From positions 930,001 to 994,000 of the forward strand of contig OZ244068.1 of the NCBI GenBank assembly GCA_965215615.1: DNA of 64,000 bases, written 5' to 3'. The translations under genes were made by a program, and so were the position numbers. Source of the stretch: CBDATA01 sp965215615 (GTDB lineage Bacteria; Acidobacteriota; Vicinamibacteria; Marinacidobacterales; Marinacidobacteraceae). The notes under the pieces are model-generated. The model had not been told where the DNA came from, searched no databases, and was given only the letters and a program-made list of their open reading frames with translations. Below, in pieces: positions 42,570-49,366 of the stretch; position 1 is the first letter of the stretch, and every line of letters starts with the position of its first letter.

Positions 42570-43858
42570 CGGGGGTGGACTTCGCGTCCGCCGACCCAGG
42601 TGGCGGCCACCTGTCCCTTGAGGGAGAGCCCGGCGAAGGGGGTGTTTCGACCACGCGAGCGGAAGGTCTCCGGACGAATCGTCGAAGTGGCTTCGAGGTC
42701 CAGCAAGGTGATGTCCGCCGGGCTCCCCGGAGCGAGCGAACCGCCCGGGAGACGGAGGATCCGGTTCGGCCCCGAGGACAGCAGCCGTGCGAAGTCGGCG
42801 AGCGAGAGGATCCCTTTGCCCACCAGTCGGTCGAGGATCAGCGGGACCGCGGTTTCGAGGCCGACGATCCCGAACGGCGCGCTCTCGAAACAGCCACGTT
42901 TTTCGTCCTCGTGATGGGGGGCGTGGTCGGTTGCGATCGCATCCACGTGTCCCCCCTTGAGCGCGGCGATCAGCGCGTCCCGGTCGGTTTCGGAAGCGAG
43001 TGGCGGCTTCATCTTGGCGCTGGTGTCGATCCCGTCTTCGCCCAGCACCGCGTCTTCGGTGAGGATCAGATGGTGCGGCGTGACCTCGCAGGTTACCGGG
43101 AAGCCCGCCTGCTTCGCGCGGATCACCGCCGCCACCGAGTCGGCGGTCGAGAGGTGGGCGATGTGGAGCCGGCCGCCGGTGAGTCCCGAAAGCGCCACGT
43201 TGCGCTCCACGGCGACGCTCTCGGAGGCACCGGGAATCCCCGGCAGCCCGATGGCGGTGGAGAGCGCTCCCTCCCGCATCGCGCCTTCGCCGGTGAGCTC
43301 GAGCGTTTCGCAATGCTCGATCACCGGCAGATCGAAGAGCCGCGAGTATTCGAGCGCCCGCCGCATGACCGCCGCGTTGCTGATTGGCAGCCCGTCATCC
43401 GAGAGCGCGACCGCGCCGGCGCGCTTCAGGCGGCCGAACTCGGAGAGTCGCTCGCCCCGCATGCCTTCGGTGGTGGCGGCGATCGGGTGGACCCGGGCGA
43501 GTCCGACCGTGGCACCGATCTGACGGATCTGGGTGGTGACCGAAGGGTTGTCGTTGACCGGATCGGTGTTCGCCATGCAGGCCACCGCGGTGAACCCCCC
43601 GGCTACCGCGGCGGCGGAACCACTCGCGATCGTCTCCTTGAACTCGAAGCCCGGCTCGCGGAAGTGCACGTGCATGTCGAGGAGGCCGGGAACCGCTATC
43701 AGGCCGCTGGCATCCACCACCCGGGCTCCTTCCGCGGGGAGCCGCTCCCCGACGCTTTCCACGACTCCGGCTTCGAGGCGCAGATCCAGTATCCCGTCGC
43801 GCTCCGCCGCCGGATCCACGACCCGGGCTCCCCGGATCAGGACCGCCCGATCAGCCAT
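42566..43858 (-). CDS. pyrC: Dihydroorotase
   Basis: A 430-residue class I dihydroorotase; closes carbamoyl-aspartate to dihydroorotate in pyrimidine synthesis. Metal-site motif LLDMHVHFREPGFEFKETIA, MANTDPVNDNP, the VIEHCE and IAHLST His residues, TCEVTPHH and the catalytic Asp in AIATDHAPHHEDEK are all present. It overlaps the pyrB stop by 8 bp. Confidence 0.96.
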   Translation of the reverse strand: MADRAVLIRGARVVDPAAERDGILDLRLEAGVVESVGERLPAEGARVVDASGLIAVPGLLDMHVHFREPGFEFKETIASGSAAAVAGGFTAVACMANTDPVNDNPSVTTQIRQIGATVGLARVHPIAATTEGMRGERLSEFGRLKRAGAVALSDDGLPISNAAVMRRALEYSRLFDLPVIEHCETLELTGEGAMREGALSTAIGLPGIPGASESVAVERNVALSGLTGGRLHIAHLSTADSVAAVIRAKQAGFPVTCEVTPHHLILTEDAVLGEDGIDTSAKMKPPLASETDRDALIAALKGGHVDAIATDHAPHHEDEKRGCFESAPFGIVGLETAVPLILDRLVGKGILSLADFARLLSSGPNRILRLPGGSLAPGSPADITLLDLEATSTIRPETFRSRGRNTPFAGLSLKGQVAATWVGGREVHPR

Positions 43859-44789
43859 CGGCTGACTTTCCCTTGCCCCTCGGTTGCGAGCGGGCGAGTT
43901 CGGCGAGGACCGCCATCCGGATGGCCACCCCGTTCCGGACCTGTTCGAGGATCACCGATCGGGGGCCGTCCGCTACCTCGGATTCGATTTCCACGCCCCG
44001 GTTCATGGGGCCGGGGTGGAGCACGATGGCATCGCGGGTCAGGCGCAGCCGGTCTTCGGTGATCGCGAACTCGTCGAAATATTCCCGAAGAGACGGGAGG
44101 AAGGCGGCCTGCATCCGCTCGTGCTGGAGCCGCAGCGCCATCACCGCGTCCGCGTCCCGGAGCGCATCCTCGATCTTCAGGCAGGGGGTGACCCCGAGCG
44201 CTTCGAGGCCGGGCGGGATCAGGGTGGGAGGCCCCGATACCCGGACCTCGGCACCGAGCAGCGTCAGAAGAAGCGCGCCCGAACGGAAGACCCGGCTGTG
44301 GCGGATGTCGCCGATGATGGCGACCTTGAGGCCAGCGATGTCCCCGCGATGTTCGCGGATGGTGAAGGCATCGAGCAGCGCCTGGGTGGGGTGCTCGCCC
44401 GCTCCGTCCCCGGCGTTCACGACCTGGGAAGTGGGGATTTCGCGGGCCAGTACTCCGGGGGCACCGGCCTCGGGGCTTCGCACCACGATGATGTCGGGTG
44501 CCATTGCGGCGAGCGTCCGCGCGGTGTCCATGAAGGTCTCACCCTTCGCAAGCGAGGAAGCCCGCGGTGTGAATCCGATCGGTTCGGCCGAAAGGCGCCG
44601 GGCGGCGAGCTGGAACGAGGCGAGGGTCCGGGTCGAGGGTTCGATGAAGAGGTGGGTGACCGTGCGTCCCTGGAGGGTCGGCACCCGTGGCACCGGCTGG
44701 TCGGCCACATCCCGGTAGCGGGGAGCCTCGTCGAGGATCGAAAGGGCCTCCGCCGCCGACATGCCGCGGATGCCGAGCAGGTGTTTCAC
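43851..44789 (-). CDS. pyrB: Aspartate carbamoyltransferase catalytic subunit
   Basis: A 312-residue ATCase: carbamoyl-phosphate site HLFIEPSTRTLASFQ, SLAKGETFMDT, GAGEHPTQALLDAF, MALRLQHERM and the C-terminal VLHPGPMNRGVEI. The GTG at 44789 overlaps the pyrR stop by 4 bp, giving tight coupling in the order pyrR-pyrB-pyrC. No pyrI regulatory subunit is seen. The frame remains open far upstream through pyrR, but that is not coding in this frame. Confidence 0.95.
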   Translation of the reverse strand: MKHLLGIRGMSAAEALSILDEAPRYRDVADQPVPRVPTLQGRTVTHLFIEPSTRTLASFQLAARRLSAEPIGFTPRASSLAKGETFMDTARTLAAMAPDIIVVRSPEAGAPGVLAREIPTSQVVNAGDGAGEHPTQALLDAFTIREHRGDIAGLKVAIIGDIRHSRVFRSGALLLTLLGAEVRVSGPPTLIPPGLEALGVTPCLKIEDALRDADAVMALRLQHERMQAAFLPSLREYFDEFAITEDRLRLTRDAIVLHPGPMNRGVEIESEVADGPRSVILEQVRNGVAIRMAVLAELARSQPRGKGKSADG

Positions 44790-45322
44790 CGGGATGCTCC
44801 AGCGCGCGGCACGATCCGGATCCCGTCTTCGCCGTCTTCTTCCTCGACCAGAACCCGGACCAGTTCGCCGGGTTCCGCCGCCACGGGAAGGCCCACGAAA
44901 TCGGCAGAGATCGGGAGTTCCCGCCCGCCGCGATCCACGAGCGCCGCGAGCATCACGCTCCGGGGGCGGCCGAAGCTCGCGAGTGCGGTCAGGGCCGCCC
45001 GGATCGTCCTGCCGGTGTGCAGCACGTCGTCCACCAGCAGAACATGACGGGATTCGAGGGGGAAGGGGATGCGCGTCTCGCGAACCCGCGGCACGCCGCG
45101 GTCGTGGATATCGTCGCGGTAGAGATTGATATCGAGCTCTCCGAGCGGAATGTCTCCGAACCCGGCTCGCGTCAAGCGGCTCCGGAGACGGGCCGCGAGC
45201 GGCACGCCGCGGCGGCGGATCCCGAGGATGGCGAGCGGCGAACGGCCGGAAGCGAGAACCCGTTCCCCGATCGCGTCGAGCGCCGCGTCGAACTCGGCGC
45301 TGCTGACCTCTGGCTTCGCCAT
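44786..45322 (-). CDS. pyrR: Bifunctional pyr operon regulator / uracil phosphoribosyltransferase PyrR
   Basis: 178 residues with the PRPP-binding motif HVLLVDDVLHTGRTIRAALT and GVPLAARL. In other bacteria PyrR binds pyr mRNA and salvages uracil. First gene of pyrRBC. The ATG lies only 9 nt after a TAGGAT box, which would leave almost no leader, so classical PyrR-controlled attenuation upstream of pyrR seems unlikely here; I see no antiterminator hairpins in the 120 bp before it. Confidence 0.94.
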   Translation of the reverse strand: MAKPEVSSAEFDAALDAIGERVLASGRSPLAILGIRRRGVPLAARLRSRLTRAGFGDIPLGELDINLYRDDIHDRGVPRVRETRIPFPLESRHVLLVDDVLHTGRTIRAALTALASFGRPRSVMLAALVDRGGRELPISADFVGLPVAAEPGELVRVLVEEEDGEDGIRIVPRAGASR

Positions 45323-45331
45323 GCGCCGCGA

Positions 45332-45337
45332 ATCCTA
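45332..45337 (-). promoter_or_regulatory. Candidate -10 box (TAGGAT) of pyrRBC
   Basis: TAGGAT on the minus strand separated from the pyrR ATG by nine bases; implies a leaderless or near-leaderless transcript. No convincing -35 in the GC-rich sequence upstream. Confidence 0.35.
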
Positions 45338-45443
45338 CCCGCCGGCCGCCGCCGGCATGAGTTTTCCCCATTTTCCGGCTGTTTGGGGCCTCGACGCACG
45401 AAATCCGGCTCTGCTGCGTGCATGCATGTATGGAGGTATTCCC

Positions 45444-45827
45444 ATGGAACCCACAACGACCACGACCCACCCCACCGACGCGCTGTTGCCGGATTCGGCC
45501 CCCCGTCCCTATACTGGCTCCCGTGATGAGAGGCAGGCGGCGGTGATGAGGGGAAGGGAGGAGAGCCGGGCGCGGCGGATGTACGCCGCCCTGTTCCTCT
45601 CGATGTTCACCGCACTGCTCGGAGCGGGTGTTTATGGCTTCACGACGCTCCAGGTGACGCTCACCGGCATTCAGGAACAGATCGGGGATCTGCAATCGGA
45701 AGTCGGCGAGCTTCGCGCCGAGATGCACCGGGAGATCGCCGCGCTCTCCGAGCGAATGGCCCGCATCGAGGCCGTTCTCGCGGACCGGCTCCCGCTGCCC
45801 GAAGACGACGAGCGCTGCGGCTACTGA
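45444..45827 (+). CDS. Small membrane protein with C-terminal coiled coil
   Basis: 127 residues with GGAGG seven bases before the ATG. A Thr-rich N-terminus (MEPTTTTTHPTDALLP) leads to a basic stretch, one transmembrane helix (YAALFLSMFTALLGAGVYGF, ~47-67) and a coiled coil (IQEQIGDLQSEVGELRAEMH, REIAALSERMARIEAVLADR). The plan matches the six-gene array at 36.9-39.0 kb (N-terminus, helix, coil) but the sequence is unrelated and not repetitive. Function unknown. The 3' end overlaps the convergent rluD gene by 7 bp. Confidence 0.72.
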   Translation: MEPTTTTTHPTDALLPDSAPRPYTGSRDERQAAVMRGREESRARRMYAALFLSMFTALLGAGVYGFTTLQVTLTGIQEQIGDLQSEVGELRAEMHREIAALSERMARIEAVLADRLPLPEDDERCGY

Positions 45828-46681
45828 TCCCGGGTTTGCGCGGCGGCTCCAGACTCCCGGAGCCCGGCGAACGCTGCATCGAGATCATCCGGAACCCGCG
45901 CCTCCACCTCGAACGGCTTTCCGGTCACCGGGTGGCGGAAGCCGACCCGGAGTGCATGGAGCGCCGGGCGGGTCAGCCGGCGGAGAATCGAGCCCGGCCG
46001 TCCTCCGCCGCGGCGGGGCGCACCGGGGCCGTACATGAGGTCTCCCGCCACCGGAAAACCGGCACCCGCGAGGTGGACCCGCGCCTGGTGGGTGCGCCCG
46101 GTGTGAAGCTCCAGCTCGACGAGGGTGGAAAGAGGGAGCGCTTCCCGCTCGAATACGGTGGTTCGCGCTTCCCGCGCGTTCCTGCCCCCACACCGGAACC
46201 GCTCGCGCTGCCCCGGATCGCGACCGATCGGGCGATCCAGCAGCCGCTCACCCTCGAAGCGGCCGAGGACGAGCGCCAGGTAGCGCTTTTTGACGCTCCT
46301 TTCGGCGAACGCGGCGGTGAGTGCCCGGTGGACCGCCGGAGAGCGGGCCGCGATCAGGGCTCCCGAGGTTCCGCGATCGAGCCGATGGACGATGCCGGGG
46401 CGACCGCACGGCCCCACGGCGAGCATTTCCGGAAAGCGGTGGACGAGGGCGTTCACGAGCGTCCCCGAGCGGTGTCCCGGACCCGGGTGGGTCACGAGGC
46501 CCGCCGGTTTGTCCACCACCACGAGGTGGGCATCCTCGTGGAGGATGGTCAGGGGAATGGGCTCGGGCGTGGGCGGGTTGTCCTCCGAAAAAGGTCCGGG
46601 TTCGTCCGGGATCGCAATCCGGATCGACTGCCCCTCGCGGCAGCGGTGGCTCGCCCGTCCCGGCTCGCCGTCAACCAGCAC
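45821..46681 (-). CDS. RluD-type 23S rRNA pseudouridine synthase
   Basis: The core is an RluA/RluD-family synthase: VVDKPAGLVTHPGPGHRSGT, the catalytic Asp in GIVHRLDRGTSGALI, RYLALVLGRF, LHTGRTHQARVHL and LHALRVGFRHP. The first canonical in-frame start is GTG 46681, but the frame upstream to ~46822 still encodes a typical S4 RNA-binding domain (GERLDRAALRRLDGISRSEL). No ATG, GTG or TTG exists there, so the real start is either non-standard or lies near the end of lgt. It is downstream of lgt on the same strand. Confidence 0.88.
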   Translation of the reverse strand: MLVDGEPGRASHRCREGQSIRIAIPDEPGPFSEDNPPTPEPIPLTILHEDAHLVVVDKPAGLVTHPGPGHRSGTLVNALVHRFPEMLAVGPCGRPGIVHRLDRGTSGALIAARSPAVHRALTAAFAERSVKKRYLALVLGRFEGERLLDRPIGRDPGQRERFRCGGRNAREARTTVFEREALPLSTLVELELHTGRTHQARVHLAGAGFPVAGDLMYGPGAPRRGGGRPGSILRRLTRPALHALRVGFRHPVTGKPFEVEARVPDDLDAAFAGLRESGAAAQTRDQ

Positions 46682-46805
46682 CAGTCCGCCGGTGATCCAG
46701 CGGGCCAGTTCGCTGCGGGAGATTCCGTCCAGCCGGCGAAGCGCCGCCCGGTCGAGCCGCTCCCCGTGGTCTTCGGGAGTTGTCCGGAACTCCCGCTCCG
46801 TCCGG

Positions 46806-47597
46806 TCAGGCGTGACGCCGCCTCAGCATCAGCAGCGCAACCACCGCAACCGGGAGGAGCAGCAGGCTGAGGAACTGGGAAGTCGAGAGGAGCCCGTCGA
46901 GCAGGAAGCCGCGCGGGTCACCCCGCAGGAATTCCACTGAAAAACGGAAGACCGAGTAGAGGCCGAGCCAGAGGAAGAAGAGCTGGCCCCGGAACCTCTG
47001 CCTCGAGGCGAACCAGAGGAGGAAGAGGCAGAGCCCGAACTCTGCCCCGGCTTCGTAGAGCTGTGTCGGGTGCAGATCGATGCCAAGCGGCACCCCGGTG
47101 AACTCGTGGGCATGCAGATCGTGAAAAGTCACCGCCAACGGGCCGTCGGTGGGAGACCCGTAGCAGCACCCGGCGGCGAAGCAGCCGAGCCGGCCGACAC
47201 CGTGGCCGAGCGCGATCGAGGGGGCGAGCAGGTCGGCACCGTCGAATACGGGGATTCCGCGCCTTCTGAAGAACCAGATGGAGGCCGCCGCCGCTCCCAG
47301 GAACCCCCCGAAGAAGACACCGAAGGAGCGGATGATCCCTGCCGGATTCTGGAGGAAGGCCTGGGGATCCACCAGGATGAGGAGAACCTTGGCTCCGAGG
47401 AAGGCACCCACGATCAGCCAGACCCCGAGGTCGTACACGTCCTGCTTCTTGATCCCGTAGTGATGAGCGCGGCGGCCGGCGAACCAGAGACCGACGAGGA
47501 ATCCGAGAGCCACCAGCAGGCCGTAGGTGTTGAGAGCGGGATGGAAGGTTCTGCCGAAGAGTTCGATCGGACCGAGGTCCACGATTCGGGGAAACAT
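46806..47597 (-). CDS. lgt: Prolipoprotein diacylglyceryl transferase
   Basis: A 263-residue polytopic membrane enzyme that attaches diacylglycerol to lipobox cysteines. Motifs: LNTYGLLVALGF, the signature region GHGVGRLGCFAAGCCYGSPT, HPTQLYEAGAEF and FSVEFLRGDPRG. It follows lspA after 4 bp; both act on lipoproteins such as those at 7.9 and 61.5 kb. Confidence 0.95.
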   Translation of the reverse strand: MFPRIVDLGPIELFGRTFHPALNTYGLLVALGFLVGLWFAGRRAHHYGIKKQDVYDLGVWLIVGAFLGAKVLLILVDPQAFLQNPAGIIRSFGVFFGGFLGAAAASIWFFRRRGIPVFDGADLLAPSIALGHGVGRLGCFAAGCCYGSPTDGPLAVTFHDLHAHEFTGVPLGIDLHPTQLYEAGAEFGLCLFLLWFASRQRFRGQLFFLWLGLYSVFRFSVEFLRGDPRGFLLDGLLSTSQFLSLLLLPVAVVALLMLRRRHA

Positions 47598-47601
47598 GCG
47601 G

Positions 47602-48132
47602 TCAGGCGCTCTCTACTTCGCGAGCCTGTCTTCCTTCGCGGAAGAAGCCGAAGAGCATCACCAGAATGCCGACGGTGATCGCCGAGTCCGCCACATTGAA
47701 CGTCGGCCAGTACCAGTCGCCGGCGTGGACGACGATGAAATCCACGACGCTCCCGAAACGGACCCGGTCCACCACGTTGCCGACCCCTCCGGCCACGATC
47801 CCGGCCAACGGGATGGTGGTCAGCGGCCCGACGCTGTCTTCGCGTGCGACCAGCCAGCAGATGAGCAGCAACGAGGCGAGCGCGACCCCGGTGAGGATCC
47901 ATTCCTTGCCGGGGAAGTCGGTCCCCGAGAGGAACCCGAAGACCATGCCCCGGTTGCGCGACAGCGTGAATTCGAGGAACCCCGGGATGATCTCGAACGG
48001 GACACCCGGGAACAACCGGGAAACCGCGAGCGCCTTGGTGACCTGGTCGAGAATCAGCGTCCCGGCGAAGATTGCGATCAGGTGGGGGCGAAGAAGGCGC
48101 AACGAAGCGGATTCTAGCGACCGGAAACCCAT
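47602..48132 (-). CDS. lspA: Lipoprotein signal peptidase
   Basis: About 176 residues (167 if started at TTG 48102). Four transmembrane helices and the two catalytic aspartates in GVGNVVDRVRFGSVVDF and FNVADSAITVG; LDQVTKALAV is the N-terminal signature. It removes signal peptides after Lgt action. ATG 48132 lacks a clear Shine-Dalgarno; TTG 48102 lies eight bases after a TAGAATC box and gives the usual N-terminal length, so it may be the true start. Divergent from the GNAT gene. Confidence 0.93.
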   Translation of the reverse strand: MGFRSLESASLRLLRPHLIAIFAGTLILDQVTKALAVSRLFPGVPFEIIPGFLEFTLSRNRGMVFGFLSGTDFPGKEWILTGVALASLLLICWLVAREDSVGPLTTIPLAGIVAGGVGNVVDRVRFGSVVDFIVVHAGDWYWPTFNVADSAITVGILVMLFGFFREGRQAREVESA

Positions 48133-48137
48133 AGAAT
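48132..48137 (+). promoter_or_regulatory. Candidate -10 box (TAGAAT) of the GNAT gene
   Basis: TAGAAT followed by C, 12 nt before ATG 48150. A second TAGAATC on the opposite strand (48110-48116) may serve lspA. Confidence 0.35.
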
Positions 48138-48149
48138 CGCCGCCGCCCC

Positions 48150-48974
48150 ATGGCTTCAAGCGAACTCGTGATCCGGGATCTCTCGGGGATGGCCGACATG
48201 AAGGCGTGCGAGGAGATCCAGGGCGAGGTGTGGGGTTTCATCGAGCTGGACATCGTTCCGGCCGGTCTGATGGCGGCCATGGTCCATTACGGAGCAGTGG
48301 CGGCCGGTGCTTTTTTCGGCGAGCGGATGGCGGGTTTCGTGAATGGGTTCCCCGGTTTCGTGGACGGAAAGCCACTCCTCCATTCGCACATGCTGGCGGT
48401 GCGCCCGGAATACCGCGGCCGCAACATCGGCATCGCGCTCAAGTGGGCGCAGGCGGACCGGGTGCTCCGGGAGGGGCTGGATCACATCAACTGGACCTTC
48501 GATCCGCTCCAGGCGAGGAACGCCAACCTGAACCTGAACCACCTCGGAGTGGTCGCTTCGGTCTATCGCGAGAACGTCTATGGCGAGAGCCAGAGCCCGC
48601 TCCACGGCGGCATTCCGACCGACCGGCTGGATGCCGACTGGTTTCTCGGATCCGACCGGGTGATGGCCGCCCGCCGCGGCGAAGGGAAGCCGCGGCCGGG
48701 AATTCCGGACCTGCCGCGAGTGAACCGGCTGCTTCTCCGGGAGAGCGGGTTCCCCGAGTGTTCCGAAATCCGGGAAATTCCCGATGCCCTCGAAACCCTC
48801 TTTTCCATCCCGGCCGATTTCACCGCGATGATCGAAGCCGATCCGGCGCTCGCCCTCGATTGGCGGCTCAAGACGCGGAACGCTTTCCAGCGGCTTCTGG
48901 CCGCCGGCTACGAGTTCCGCGGATTCCATCAAGGCGACGGGGAAGCCTGCTACCGGCTGGTCCGCCGCGCCTGA
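48150..48974 (+). CDS. GNAT acetyl/acyltransferase of the COG3375 type
   Basis: A 274-residue GNAT-fold protein: HSHMLAVRPEYRGRNIGIAL is the acyl-CoA-binding motif A (RGRNIG), followed by WTFDPLQARNANLNLNHLGV, strongly typical of COG3375 proteins. In other bacteria members of this group act as N-succinyltransferases for D-amino acids alongside N-succinylamino acid racemases. A racemase-like enolase is encoded at 29.2 kb, so a shared pathway is possible but the genes are 18 kb apart. The start codon overlaps the upstream region of lspA; no Shine-Dalgarno is visible. Confidence 0.85.
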   Translation: MASSELVIRDLSGMADMKACEEIQGEVWGFIELDIVPAGLMAAMVHYGAVAAGAFFGERMAGFVNGFPGFVDGKPLLHSHMLAVRPEYRGRNIGIALKWAQADRVLREGLDHINWTFDPLQARNANLNLNHLGVVASVYRENVYGESQSPLHGGIPTDRLDADWFLGSDRVMAARRGEGKPRPGIPDLPRVNRLLLRESGFPECSEIREIPDALETLFSIPADFTAMIEADPALALDWRLKTRNAFQRLLAAGYEFRGFHQGDGEACYRLVRRA

Positions 48975-48975
48975 A

Positions 48976-49223
48976 TGACCTGAGCGGAACTCAGGTCAAT
49001 TCGAGTCGGAACTCAGGTCATTTCGGCCCTTTTTTGACCTGAGCTCGGGTCATTTGCTGCCCGGAAGGCCGAATCGGCGATTCGATGGAAACCAGTGGTT
49101 TCGAGCCAAAACCAGCCGGATTTGCCTCGAAACCCGGCTCCACCAGCCCGGAAATCACCATGGGCATCCGGCTTCGGTTCCGAGCGACGAGAGCCCGGGT
49201 CAAATCCCGTCGAGCTCAGGTCA
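48976..49223. repeat. Cluster of TGACCTGAG-type inverted repeats in a 390-bp intergenic region
   Basis: The core TGACCTGAG or its complement CTCAGGTCA occurs at 48976-48984, 48990-48998, 49012-49020, 49035-49043 and 49215-49223, with related GGGTCA half sites at 49047-49052 and 49198-49203. The first pair forms an 8-bp hairpin with a 5-nt loop. TGACCTGAGCTCGGGTCA at 49035-49052 is nearly palindromic. The spacing suggests protein-binding sites or mobile-element ends. The stretch 49053-49286 holds no gene I can support. Confidence 0.6.
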
Positions 49224-49286
49224 AAGGGCGTGATCCGGCGTGTGTCCGCGGGATTTCGAGTCCATTTTTTACGAGAGCGCCACCGA

Positions 49287-49365
49287 GGACAATTGTTTCA
49301 ACTTTGTCCAATTTTGACAGAAGATAGCTATATTGGTTCCAAGATAGTACTATCTTGGGAAGCCG
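49287..49365 (+). repeat. Left ~79-bp flanking repeat of the AlbA module
   Basis: AT-rich for this genome. Begins GGACAATTGTT and ends with the AAGATAG...CTATCTTGG core. It aligns without gaps to 51004-51082 with about two thirds identity by hand count. It also holds TTGACA (49314-49319) and TATATT (49329-49334), so it probably contains the promoter of the AlbA gene, although the two boxes are not at standard spacing. Confidence 0.7.
49339..49358. promoter_or_regulatory. Perfect 20-bp palindrome, candidate operator
   Basis: CCAAGATAGTACTATCTTGG is its own reverse complement and sits just before the AlbA-family start codon. A weaker copy (AAGATAGCTATATT) lies at 49321-49334 and a third (AAGATAGCACTATCTT) downstream of the gene at 51058-51073. 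Probable binding site for a dimeric regulator. Confidence 0.6.
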
Positions 49366-49366
49366 G

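Noticed and set aside
45323..45443. PyrR-responsive attenuator upstream of pyrR
   Set aside because: No terminator/antiterminator hairpins or anti-antiterminator-like sequence seen; a -10-like box stands 9 nt before the start.
49085..49327. An 80-codon open frame between GNAT and AlbA genes
   Set aside because: Two overlapping frames of similar size exist there, no Shine-Dalgarno, no similarity; the region is better read as regulatory or repeat DNA.
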